DNA of 64,000 nt from Streptomyces plumbidurans (GTDB lineage Bacteria > Actinomycetota > Actinomycetes > Streptomycetales > Streptomycetaceae), in assembly GCF_019857225.1 (NCBI RefSeq), contig NZ_JAFJSY010000009.1, forward strand, positions 186,001 through 250,000, read 5' to 3'. This document shows, in pieces, positions 8,141 through 15,908 of the stretch. Numbering within the stretch: the first letter of the stretch is position 1; every line of letters starts with the position of its first letter. Under the pieces are notes generated by a model, which worked only from the letters and a program-made list of their open reading frames with translations, was not told the origin of the DNA and ran no database searches. Position numbers and translations under genes: made by a program.

Positions 8141-9174
8141 CGGGCTTTCTCCTTGGGCTCGTTGACGCTGCTGCCGGGCTCGGTGACGCCACGGCTGGAC
8201 TCGTTGGAGCTGCTGCTGGTGAGGGCGAAGAAGACGTCGTCGAGGTCGGGGGTGTGCACGGTCAGCTCGTCCGCCTCGATGCCCGCCGCCTCCAACCAGT
8301 CGAGGATCGAGCGCAGTTCGCGCTGGCTGCCGTCGCTGGGGATGTGCAGGGCGAGGGCCTCGTCGTCGCGGGTGGCCTCGGTCAGTTCGGTCGCCGCGCT
8401 CCGGTAGGCGGCCGGGTCGGTGAAGCGGAGCCGGATGTGGCCGCCGGGGATGAGCCGTTTCAGCTCCTCGGCGCTGCCTTCGGCGGCGATCCTGCCGTCG
8501 TGCAACACCGCGATACGGTCGGCGAGTTCGTCCGCCTCCTCCAGGTACTGGGTGGTCAGGAACACGGTGACGCCACCGGTGACGAGGTCGCGGATGATCT
8601 GCCACATGTTGTGCCGGGCCCGCGGGTCGAGGCCGGTGGTCGGCTCGTCCAGGAAGATGATCCGCGGGTCGCCGACCAGGGTCATCGCGATGTCCAGGCG
8701 GCGCTTCATACCACCGGAGTAGGTGGCGGCGGGCTTCTTCGCCGCCTCGGTGAGGTCGAAGCGCTCCAGGAGTTCGGCGGCGACCCGTCGCCCCTCGCGC
8801 CGGGGCAGGTGGTGCAGGTCGGCCATCAGCAGCATGTTCTCCTCCCCGGTGATCAGCCCGTCCACGGCGGAGAACTGGCCGGTGACACCGATCGCGGCGC
8901 GTACCGCCTGCGGGTCGGCGGACAGATCGTGCCCCGCGACCTGGGCCTGCCCGCCGTCGGCGGAGATGAGCGTGGAGAGGATCTGCACGGTGGTGGTCTT
9001 GCCGGCGCCGTTCGGACCGAGCAGCGCGAACACGGAACCCGCGGGGATACGCAGATCGATCCCGTCGAGCACGGTCTTGTCGCCGTAGGACTTGCGCAGT
9101 CCGACCGCGGAGACGGCGGCGGACGACTGCGAGCCGTCACCGCGACTGGACGTGGGCATGACAGAGGCAGGCAT
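8137..9174 (-). CDS. ABC exporter ATP-binding protein (DrrA-like)
   Basis: This 345-residue ATPase energises the adjacent permease. It has Walker A GPNGAGKTT, signature YSGGMKRR, Walker B IIFLDEPTTGLD and the H-loop region LTTQYLEEAD, which with the C-terminal extension (about residues 240-325) is typical of DrrA exporters. GGGAGGG lies 5-6 bases before the ATG at 9174; an ATG five codons in (9159) is less well placed. It is the first of the two transporter genes and lies 113 bp downstream of a DUF4097 gene and a ribbon-helix-helix regulator on the same strand, so all four may form one operon controlled by that regulator. Confidence 0.94.
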   Translation of the reverse strand: MPASVMPTSSRGDGSQSSAAVSAVGLRKSYGDKTVLDGIDLRIPAGSVFALLGPNGAGKTTTVQILSTLISADGGQAQVAGHDLSADPQAVRAAIGVTGQFSAVDGLITGEENMLLMADLHHLPRREGRRVAAELLERFDLTEAAKKPAATYSGGMKRRLDIAMTLVGDPRIIFLDEPTTGLDPRARHNMWQIIRDLVTGGVTVFLTTQYLEEADELADRIAVLHDGRIAAEGSAEELKRLIPGGHIRLRFTDPAAYRSAATELTEATRDDEALALHIPSDGSQRELRSILDWLEAAGIEADELTVHTPDLDDVFFALTSSSSNESSRGVTEPGSSVNEPKEKAR

Positions 9175-9287
9175 GGCGCCCTCCCGTTCGAAGGGTGAGG
9201 TGGGAAATCAGGGGGGTTGGGAAGTTAGGGGGAGCTGGGGAACTGGGGGTACGAAAGGCCGGGGAGGGGAAGCCGGAACCCCCCTGC

Positions 9288-10130
9288 TCAAGGCCGGGCG
9301 CGGCGCACGTCGATGTTGCCCCAGCGGGTGCGGGCGTGGATCTTGACGGTGTCCTCGGTCTGCTCCGGGGCGTCGGAGGCGGCGAGCGAGTTGCGCACCT
9401 GGCCGTGTTCGGAGCTGACGTCGAGCCAGGCGGCGGTGCCCTCGCGGATGCCGACCTCGATGGCGCCGTAGGAGGTCTCCAACTGGAGGTTGCCTCGCGC
9501 CACTTCGGCCACGCGCAGGGTGCCGTGCGCGGTGGTGGCGACGACCGAGCCCTCGGCGCGCGTGATGTCGATGTCGCCGTTGGCCCCGCTGACCCGCAGG
9601 TCGCCGACCGCCGCGCCGACAGTGGTGGTGCCGTGCGAGTTCTTCAGTACGGCCGGACCGTCGACGGTGCCGACGCGCAGGCTGCCGGAGCTGGTGGTGA
9701 TCTCGGCCATGCCCTCCACCCGGTCGACGGTGATCGAGCCGTGGGAGGCGGTCAGATGAAGCGGTCCGGTGGCGTCGAGGCGGACGTCGCCGCCCGAGGT
9801 CTTCACCCGGGCCTCGCCGAGCCGGCCCTCGCCGAGCACCTGGGTCCAGGAGCCGGTCACGTCGACGCGCGAGCCCGCGGGCAACTCGACCGTCACGTCG
9901 ACGGCGCCGGTCGGCCCGATGAGCCGGCGTTCCTTGGTCCGCACGGTCAAGACACCGCTCGCGTACGAGACTTCGGTCTGCTCGGCGGCCCGTACGTCCT
10001 TGTCCCGCTTCGAACTGGCGGGCCGTACGTCGACGACGGTGTCGAGTCGGTCGCTCGCGGTGAACCGGAGGGAACCGGCACCCACATGAGCGGTGACCGA
10101 AATCGGTTCGGGAGTGTCGTAAGAAGGCAT
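9288..10130 (-). CDS. DUF4097 beta-helix protein
   Basis: This 280-residue soluble protein is built from about a dozen strand repeats of the form GxVxVxTxxGxLxV, the signature of DUF4097 (putative adhesin-like right-handed beta-helix). No signal peptide or membrane segment is visible, so it is probably cytoplasmic. In many actinobacteria DUF4097 genes sit between a small regulator and ABC exporters, as here. The biochemical role is unknown. It lies 116 bp downstream of the RHH regulator and 113 bp upstream of the exporter ATPase. Confidence 0.85.
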   Translation of the reverse strand: MPSYDTPEPISVTAHVGAGSLRFTASDRLDTVVDVRPASSKRDKDVRAAEQTEVSYASGVLTVRTKERRLIGPTGAVDVTVELPAGSRVDVTGSWTQVLGEGRLGEARVKTSGGDVRLDATGPLHLTASHGSITVDRVEGMAEITTSSGSLRVGTVDGPAVLKNSHGTTTVGAAVGDLRVSGANGDIDITRAEGSVVATTAHGTLRVAEVARGNLQLETSYGAIEVGIREGTAAWLDVSSEHGQVRNSLAASDAPEQTEDTVKIHARTRWGNIDVRRARP

Positions 10131-10246
10131 GGCTGTACCGTCCTATTGGGTCCTTGGGGCGTCCCCGCAGGTGGGACGTGGTGTGGGTGTGGGTGTGGTG
10201 CGGGTGTGGTTCGGCTGGAGTGCCTTGCGGCGAGGAGCGGGCGCGG

Positions 10247-10762
10247 TCAGCGCACCCAGCCCGTGAAGCTCTGTCCGACGTTGCGGGCCCTCTCCGTCGT
10301 ACGCGGCTGCCCGCCGCCGTCGACCGCGGCCGAAACGGCCCGTACGAGCCAGGCGTTGACCGAGAGCCCCTCACGGCTCGCCGCCTCCTCGGCGCGCGCC
10401 TTGAGCTGGGCCGGCAGACGCAGGTTGACGCGGGCGGTGCCGCCCTCGTCGGCGTCGGCGGGCATCTGCGCCCTGAACGGTTCACCGGTCGGAACGGCCA
10501 CCTCCGCGGGACCGCAGCCGGGCGGCAGCGTCACCACGAAGTCGGGGTCAAGGCCGCGCAGCCGTACGTCCACCGAGCCGGGGGCGAGTTCGCGGGTGAT
10601 CTCGTCCATCGCCGCGGAGAGCACGTTGAGCATGGTCAGCCGGGTCGCCGACTCCAACGGAGCGGTGAGCCGGTCGGCCAACTCGCGAGCATCTTCCCCG
10701 CCGGCTTCGGCGGCCACCGCGAGTTCACGGCGGAGGTTGTCGACATACGGGGTGAGGTCCAT
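10247..10762 (-). CDS. Ribbon-helix-helix regulator (HicB/Arc-type antitoxin-like)
   Basis: This is a 171-residue protein. The N-terminal two thirds contain a HicB-like region with VDVRLRGLDPDFVVTLP, then a ribbon-helix-helix DNA-binding segment (about residues 108-147): RVNLRLPAQLKARAEEAA followed by GLSVNAWLVRAVSAAV. No cognate HicA toxin is adjacent, so it probably acts as a stand-alone repressor rather than an antitoxin. Its own start codon lies inside the first of a series of GGCGCC-type half-sites spaced at 10-11 bp, which strongly suggests autorepression. It probably controls the DUF4097 and exporter genes downstream, and possibly the divergent CHAT gene. Confidence 0.83.
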   Translation of the reverse strand: MDLTPYVDNLRRELAVAAEAGGEDARELADRLTAPLESATRLTMLNVLSAAMDEITRELAPGSVDVRLRGLDPDFVVTLPPGCGPAEVAVPTGEPFRAQMPADADEGGTARVNLRLPAQLKARAEEAASREGLSVNAWLVRAVSAAVDGGGQPRTTERARNVGQSFTGWVR

Positions 10763-10792
10763 GGCGTCATCATGGCACCACTATGGCGCCAT
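10761..10792. promoter_or_regulatory. Promoter-proximal operator cluster, three half-sites at 11-bp spacing
   Basis: Three near-identical octamers, ATGGCGTC (10761), ATGGCACC (10772) and ATGGCGCC (10783), recur every 11 bp and overlap the start codon of the ribbon-helix-helix gene. The third extends to the palindrome ATGGCGCCAT. One site per helical turn on one DNA face is what cooperative RHH repressors use. Confidence 0.75.
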
Positions 10793-10872
10793 GCGCAAGC
10801 TGCTGCGGCGCCGAACGTGACGCCAAGCACGCAAACACGCCTCTGACCTGGCCATACGAAGTTGACGCACAG

Positions 10873-10970
10873 GGTGCCACCACGGCGCCATATGCGCTCG
10901 CGGCCCGCACGTAGACATCAGAGTGGCACCATGTGGCGCCACGCGGCGCCACGCGGCGCCACGCGGCGCC
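10873..10970. promoter_or_regulatory. Distal operator clusters with TGGCGCC-type half-sites at 10-11 bp spacing
   Basis: Two related sites (GGTGCCAC at 10873 and GGCGCCAT at 10884) are followed by five consecutive 10-bp units starting near 10924, 10934, 10944, 10954 and 10964, all of the form (T/C)GGC(A/G)CC. They lie 70 bp upstream of the divergent CHAT-protein gene (start 11040). Together with the proximal cluster this makes ten half-sites in phase with the DNA helix. Confidence 0.75.
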
Positions 10971-11039
10971 ACGCACCACCCCTGACCACAAAACGGACAC
11001 CCGCCACATCACCCACCGTGGCGGTCCATCATCGATGGC

Positions 11040-13388
11040 GTGATGCCGATGCGGGGGCTCTGGTGGAGACGGTTCGTCGTCGTGCTGGGCGGGCTTGTGT
11101 GGCTCGCCGGTGTGGCGTACGGGATCTGGCTGGTCGTTCACGGGCGGTTCCCGATGGCTGCCGTCCTGATCGCGGTCGGTGCGCTATGCGTGCTCTACGT
11201 GGTGCCGTTCCAGCAGTCGAGGTCATCACGGCTCGAGATGCGATCGTGGCAGGCGAAGTTGCGCAAGAACCCGCGGAGCGAAAGCGCTGAAGCTGAAGCC
11301 ATCCCGGACGAGCAGACCCGGCCGCAGCCCGACGGGGCCGTGCCCCCCGACACCGCTACCGCTACGCCCCGGGACAAGTGGCTCGAGCCTTCCGCGGATG
11401 ACCTCCCTACGCGCGACCATGAACCGCCCATCCCCTTCACGTCCAACTCCATCCCCGAACTCCGCGAAGACGAGGACGAAGACGAGGTCTACCTCCGCGC
11501 CACCGGTCACCTGGCAGCCGTAAACGTGCAGTGGCCCATGGACGCGCCCACCCGCTACATCAACACCTTCGTGGCCCACCCCGGCGAAGAGGAAGCCGTC
11601 ACCGCTCTCGACCTGTCCACCGACTACGAACTCCTCCTGAACATCGGCCGGTTGCACACCGCCAGCCTGTTGTCGGCGGCGCATGCGCGGTGGCCCTGGG
11701 AGCTGCTTCCCGGCGGCGGACACTGGCTGCGGGCGGCGCTGCTGCTGGAGGGCCGGCAGGAGGCGGTGACGGTGCCGTTCCATCTGCCCGCGACGGGCGA
11801 GAGCTTCGTGTGCGACTGCGAGGCGGGGCTGCCGCACACGGCGGTGTGCGCGCCGCGGACCTGGGTGCGGTTACCGGTCCGCACGCCCGACCGTCCGGGC
11901 GTACTGCGCGGAGAACTGCTCGTCTACTACGAGGCCGCCGCCGTTGTGGCCATGCGGGTCGAGCTGCCGGCCGGCACACCGGGAGCGGTCCCGCACCTGC
12001 CGGTCGTCAACAAGCTGACGAGGTCGTTCGGGGACCTGGGCAAGCTCGCGCGGCGCACCGCCTCGGTCGTGACCCTGGAGCGTGGCGAGCGCGTGGTGGT
12101 CAACGGCACCGGATTCCTCGACAGCCCCTTCGCGATCGGCGCCAACGCCGCGGACACCTCCGCCGCCAATGTCCGTACGGCCCTGTTCGACAGCCACTTC
12201 AGCGCGTTCGAGGAGACCGGGGCCTGGTCGGGCCGGCGGCAGTCCGGGCTGCGGTCGCGCTACGACGAGCGGTTCGCCAAGAGCCATGCCGAGTACGAGC
12301 GCGATCTGCGCCGACTGGCCGTGGAGGGATCGGAGCTGTATCTGGGACTGTTCTGCCCACCGGGCATGGACAGCACGAGCGCCTACACCCTGCCGGATCT
12401 GCTCCGCCACGAGGCCCGTATCCGCGCGAGACCGCCGCTCGTACAGATCGTCGACACCCGGACCGACGAACACGCCATGCTCTGGTCGGCCGTCTACGAC
12501 CTGCCCGTGAGCGGCGACCCCGACCGGCACGACGTCTGCCCGTCCGTTCGGCGCTTCGGCCCCGAGGGCGATCACACCGGCCCGGTACCGCCCGTATGCC
12601 CCTACGAGGACACGCACACCGACAACATCCTGTGCCCCTACGGCTTCTGGGGACTGTCCTGCCTGCTGGAACAGCCCCCGACCGTCGGCCGCGACCTGGA
12701 GACGGTCGTGCACGACGGCACGGACGGCGTCGCCCTGCTGGCCGCCGTGGGCTCCGGCCTAGACGCGCGGCTCGCCGGGCTGCATGTGGACCGGCTGCGC
12801 GAGGGCCCGCCCACATGTCTGCTCGACAGGCCCTCGATCGCCACCGAGAGCGAACTCGTGGCCGCGCTGCAGCCGGAGGCCATGGACGTCGTCTACTTCT
12901 ACTGTCATTGCGGATACGACCGGCGCTCTCCCCTCGCCGCCGCCGACCGCTATCTCGACTTCGGCGGCTTCACCGTCAAGCCCCTCGACGTCACCCGGTG
13001 GGCGCGCAGCCGGGACTGGGAGTTCCCGCACTGGCAAAGGCGCCGTCCGCTGGTCGTCCTCAACGGCTGTCACACCTCTGAGGCCAACAGCGGCACCCTC
13101 AACCGTTTCGTCCCCGCCTTCACCCAGTGGGCCGGTGCCTCCGGTGTCGTGGGCACCGAGGTCGCCGTCGAACAGGGCCTGGCCGGCTGGGTCATGGAGC
13201 TGCTTCTCGCCCGCCTCCTCGCCGGCGACTCCGCGGCCGACGCACTGCGCAGTGTCCGCTGGGCCATGCTGCGGCGCGGCAATGTGATGGGCCTCGCCTA
13301 CACCGCGTACTGCCTCGCCAACCTCGCCCTACGACCGACCCCAACCCCGTCTCCGTCCCCGTCTCCGTCCCCGACCAACGAGGAGTGA
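11040..13388 (+). CDS. Membrane-anchored CHAT-domain (caspase-like) protein
   Basis: This is a 782-residue protein with two N-terminal transmembrane helices (about residues 9-32 and 37-55), an Arg/Pro-rich acidic linker (60-150), a middle region of unknown fold (150-550) and a C-terminal CHAT peptidase-like domain. The likely catalytic pair is His623 in FYCHCGY and Cys677 in LNGCHTSE, matching the H-G and LNxCxS/T motifs of the CHAT/caspase superfamily; the domain ends with GVVGTEVAVEQG and a LARLLAGDSAADALR helix. CHAT enzymes are known effectors in bacterial conflict and cell-death systems. The Thr/Pro/Ser repeat tail precedes a coupled small membrane gene. The start at 11040 is in frame with a second ATG at 11043. 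Protease activity and target are inferred. Confidence 0.85.
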   Translation: MMPMRGLWWRRFVVVLGGLVWLAGVAYGIWLVVHGRFPMAAVLIAVGALCVLYVVPFQQSRSSRLEMRSWQAKLRKNPRSESAEAEAIPDEQTRPQPDGAVPPDTATATPRDKWLEPSADDLPTRDHEPPIPFTSNSIPELREDEDEDEVYLRATGHLAAVNVQWPMDAPTRYINTFVAHPGEEEAVTALDLSTDYELLLNIGRLHTASLLSAAHARWPWELLPGGGHWLRAALLLEGRQEAVTVPFHLPATGESFVCDCEAGLPHTAVCAPRTWVRLPVRTPDRPGVLRGELLVYYEAAAVVAMRVELPAGTPGAVPHLPVVNKLTRSFGDLGKLARRTASVVTLERGERVVVNGTGFLDSPFAIGANAADTSAANVRTALFDSHFSAFEETGAWSGRRQSGLRSRYDERFAKSHAEYERDLRRLAVEGSELYLGLFCPPGMDSTSAYTLPDLLRHEARIRARPPLVQIVDTRTDEHAMLWSAVYDLPVSGDPDRHDVCPSVRRFGPEGDHTGPVPPVCPYEDTHTDNILCPYGFWGLSCLLEQPPTVGRDLETVVHDGTDGVALLAAVGSGLDARLAGLHVDRLREGPPTCLLDRPSIATESELVAALQPEAMDVVYFYCHCGYDRRSPLAAADRYLDFGGFTVKPLDVTRWARSRDWEFPHWQRRRPLVVLNGCHTSEANSGTLNRFVPAFTQWAGASGVVGTEVAVEQGLAGWVMELLLARLLAGDSAADALRSVRWAMLRRGNVMGLAYTAYCLANLALRPTPTPSPSPSPSPTNEE

Positions 13389-13390
13389 AT

Positions 13391-13783
13391 GTGGCTTCGC
13401 ACGCCGTCATGTCCGTAGGCGCCTGCTGCTTCGGCGTGGTGATCGGTTACCTCACCTATCGCACCCTGGTGCGCACCGAGAAGTCGGCCGTCACGGACCT
13501 CACCACCGTCGTGGGCGCCGTCGGCGGCGGGGCCGTGACCGGCCTGTTCGATCCCCAGCAGGGCGATGCCTTCGGCTGGTACGCCATCGGCCTGCTGGCC
13601 GGGCTGATCGCGTTCTTCCTGCTCTTCCTGACCCTGAACGGCAAACAGCAGACGGCGTCGGTCATGGGCGGGAGGTCCACCGGTTCCGCCGGTGCAGCCG
13701 GTGCCGACGGTCCCGCCGGTCCCGCCAGTTCCGACGGGTCTCGGGCGCACGGCTCCCCCGCCGCCGACCACATCCAGCGGTGA
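13391..13783 (+). CDS. Small membrane protein coupled to the CHAT gene
   Basis: This 130-residue protein has two hydrophobic segments (about residues 5-25 and 55-80) separated by a TEKSAVTDLTTVVGAVGGGAVTG loop, and a disordered Gly/Ala/Ser-rich tail. The GTG at 13391 follows GAGGAG by 6 bases. An in-frame GTG at 13385 overlaps the upstream stop but is too close to that ribosome site. The 2-bp gap to the CHAT gene implies co-expression and a joint membrane complex. No family was recognised; it might regulate or anchor the CHAT protein or act as a channel-like partner. Confidence 0.75.
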   Translation: MASHAVMSVGACCFGVVIGYLTYRTLVRTEKSAVTDLTTVVGAVGGGAVTGLFDPQQGDAFGWYAIGLLAGLIAFFLLFLTLNGKQQTASVMGGRSTGSAGAAGADGPAGPASSDGSRAHGSPAADHIQR

Positions 13784-13822
13784 AGCCGCCCGCCTTGCGT
13801 CCTGCCTGCCCGCCCTCCCCCT

Positions 13823-14674
13823 CTACCTCGCGAGTTCCGTAGGCTCCGCCAGCCGCGTCAGCTTCTGCGGGTTCGCCACCGCGTGGATCCTGGTGACCTT
13901 CCCGTTCTCCACGACGAGGCTGACCGCGGACAGCCGACCGTCGATCTCGACCCGGCCCGCGGGCGCGCCGTTGAGCCACACCACCGACACCGCCCGGCCC
14001 GGGCGGGCCAGCAGCCTCGCCACCGGTTCGGCCCCGTGGACCGGAGTGGGCGCGGCGGCCGCGAACCCGCCGCCGTCGGCGATCAGGACCACGTCCGGTG
14101 CCATGACGTCGAGCAGATCCTGCAGCCGGCCGGTGCGCAGCGCGGACAGGAACCGCTCCACCACGGCCTGCTGCTCCGACGGGCTCACCCGCATCCGTGG
14201 CCGCCGGGCCGCCACGTGCTCGCGTGCCCGCCGCGCGATCTGCCGCACCGCGGCCGCCGACTTCCCGACGGCCTCGGCGATCTCGCCGTACGGCATCTCG
14301 AAGACCTCGTGGAGCACGAACACCGCCCGCTCCGTGGGTCCGAGCGTCTCCAAAACGGTCAGCATGGCGATCGAGACGCTCTCCGCGAGCTCGACGTCCT
14401 CGGCCACATCGGGGCTGGTCAGCAGTGGTTCGGGCAGCCATTCACCGACGTAGTCCTCGCGGCTGCGCGACCTCGTCCGCAGCCGGTTGAGCGCCTGGCG
14501 GGTGACGGTCCGCACGAGGTAGGCACGCGGGTCGCGCACCTGCTCGCGGTCGACGCCGGCCCACCGCAGCCACGACTCCTGCAGTACGTCCTCGGCGTCG
14601 GCGGCGGAGCCGAGCATCTCGTAGGCGACAGTGAACAGCAGGCTGCGGTGGGTGACGTAGGGGTCCTCGGTCAT
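13823..14674 (-). CDS. ECF41-group sigma factor with C-terminal SnoaL-like domain (SigJ-like)
   Basis: This 283-residue extracytoplasmic-function sigma factor has sigma2 (residues about 5-75), sigma4 (about 110-165) and a fused SnoaL-like domain (175-283). Diagnostic ECF41 motifs are present: WLPEP in the linker, DGGGF (usual DGGGK) in the extension and NPQKL (usual NPDKL) near the C-terminus. In this group the extension replaces an anti-sigma factor and modulates RNA polymerase binding. It is the second gene of a pair, overlapping the carboxymuconolactone-decarboxylase gene by 4 bp, the hallmark partner of ECF41. A matching ECF41 promoter lies upstream of the pair. Confidence 0.92.
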   Translation of the reverse strand: MTEDPYVTHRSLLFTVAYEMLGSAADAEDVLQESWLRWAGVDREQVRDPRAYLVRTVTRQALNRLRTRSRSREDYVGEWLPEPLLTSPDVAEDVELAESVSIAMLTVLETLGPTERAVFVLHEVFEMPYGEIAEAVGKSAAAVRQIARRAREHVAARRPRMRVSPSEQQAVVERFLSALRTGRLQDLLDVMAPDVVLIADGGGFAAAAPTPVHGAEPVARLLARPGRAVSVVWLNGAPAGRVEIDGRLSAVSLVVENGKVTRIHAVANPQKLTRLAEPTELAR

Positions 14675-15249
14675 GCCGCGGGGGCCGCGCCGGTGACCGC
14701 GGGACGCTCGGCGGGGGGAATGTCGCAGGCGTCGGAGTAGCCCTGCGAGGTGATCCCGTGGGCCGTGTTGCAGCGGGCCGCCATGTTGGCGAAGCCGATG
14801 TAGGAGTTGAGCTCGACCAGCCCCGGCGCGCCGAGCTGCTCCAGCAGCCGGGCCGCCAGCTCGTCCGTGACGGTCGTCGGGGTGTTCGTCATGGCCTCGG
14901 CGTACTCCAGGACGTCCCGCTCCAGCGGCGTGAACAGGTCCGACTCCCGCCAGCGCGGCACCTGACCGGCCTTGGCAGGGTCCAGCTTCTGGTTGATGGC
15001 GAGGAAGAAGTTGATGTCGAGGCACCAGCTGCAGCCGATCTGTGCCGCCACGGCCATGTGCGCGAAGCTCTTGAGGCTCGCGTCGACCGCGTCCCACTGC
15101 GCCACCTGGGCCGAGTGGTACTGGCTCGCCTCAGCGATCCTCGGATTGTTCCACAGCACTTCGACGGGCTCGGGCACGGCACCGAGCTGCTCGGTCAGAG
15201 CCGTTCGCAGCTCGGCCGGAATCTCGGCCTTGGGAACTCGTAGCGTCAT
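14671..15249 (-). CDS. Carboxymuconolactone decarboxylase/AhpD-like protein
   Basis: This 192-residue AhpD-fold protein has the redox motif CSWC (in AQIGCSWCLDINFF) followed by a conserved acidic/His region, suggesting peroxidase-like or thiol-redox activity rather than true lactone decarboxylation. It is the first gene of the operon, 4 bp ahead of the ECF41 sigma factor, and is the likely sole direct target of that sigma factor, as described for this group (carboxymuconolactone decarboxylase, oxidoreductase or epimerase partners). The ATG at 15249 follows GGGAGA. The substrate is unknown. Confidence 0.9.
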   Translation of the reverse strand: MTLRVPKAEIPAELRTALTEQLGAVPEPVEVLWNNPRIAEASQYHSAQVAQWDAVDASLKSFAHMAVAAQIGCSWCLDINFFLAINQKLDPAKAGQVPRWRESDLFTPLERDVLEYAEAMTNTPTTVTDELAARLLEQLGAPGLVELNSYIGFANMAARCNTAHGITSQGYSDACDIPPAERPAVTGAAPAA

Positions 15250-15328
15250 GATGATCTCCCGGTACGTCGACGGGTTCGTGCCTTGTGGCTGCCTTACGCA
15301 CGCCGTGGGCGTGCCTTGTCGGCATGAA

Positions 15329-15355
15329 GACACCGCCTGCGCCACGGATGTGACA
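15329..15355 (-). promoter_or_regulatory. Predicted ECF41-type promoter
   Basis: On the minus strand TGTCACA (15355-15349) is followed after 16 bp by TGTC (15332-15329), 80 bp ahead of the carboxymuconolactone-decarboxylase start. The known ECF41 consensus is TGTCACA, 16-17 bp, CGTC, so the -35 is perfect and the -10 has one mismatch. Confidence 0.7.
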
Positions 15356-15373
15356 TCCGCCGACACAATCGGC

Positions 15374-15868
15374 TCACCGCCCGTCCCGCCGAGCACCGAG
15401 CCACTCCCCCACCGCCGCGAAATCCGCCTGGGTGAGCCCCGACCGGTGGTCGACGCGATGCAGCAGCGCGGGCGCCGGATGGTGCTCGGCCACCCAGTCG
15501 CGGTCGGCGCCGGTGATCTCGTCGTCGACCCAGACGAAGGGGCGGCCGTCCGCCCAGTCCACCAGGGGCCGGGTCTTCCAGTGCAGCGGCGCCGCCGGGT
15601 CGTCCTCGTCGGGCCAGTCCACAAGGGGCAGCGTGGGCAGGCCGAGCCAGGGCGCCAGGCACTCGTTCGCCTCGTCCATCCAGGTCGTCGCCCACACCAG
15701 TTCGCAGCCCAGCGCAGCGAGCCGCGCACCGAGCGCCGGATCGACGCGGCTGAGCAGCGGATGGCCGGCGGCTGCCGCCGGCAGGTCGAAGCGGGCGTCG
15801 TACGTCGCGTACGGCCCCGCCGCCCCGAACGGGAGCAGCGTGCCGTCGACATCGAGGAAGAGAAGCAT
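15374..15868 (-). CDS. HAD-superfamily hydrolase-like protein
   Basis: This 164-residue protein begins directly with the HAD motif LFLDVDGTLLP (nucleophile Asp6), has a Thr-containing second motif in VWATTWMDEAN and a late acidic motif FVWVDDEITG. The compact form without a large cap is like other actinobacterial HAD-domain proteins of unknown substrate, often acting on small phosphorylated molecules. It is followed by the RraA-like gene on the same strand 40 bp upstream. The start at 15868 leaves only MLL before the catalytic strand, normal for this subgroup. Confidence 0.85.
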   Translation of the reverse strand: MLLFLDVDGTLLPFGAAGPYATYDARFDLPAAAAGHPLLSRVDPALGARLAALGCELVWATTWMDEANECLAPWLGLPTLPLVDWPDEDDPAAPLHWKTRPLVDWADGRPFVWVDDEITGADRDWVAEHHPAPALLHRVDHRSGLTQADFAAVGEWLGARRDGR

Positions 15869-15908
15869 CAGCCCCAGGATCGGCGAACGGGGCCCGCCGC
15901 GAAACCGG

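Noticed and set aside
10247..10762. HicAB toxin-antitoxin pair
   Set aside because: The RHH protein looks HicB-like, but no HicA-type toxin frame lies beside it on either strand.
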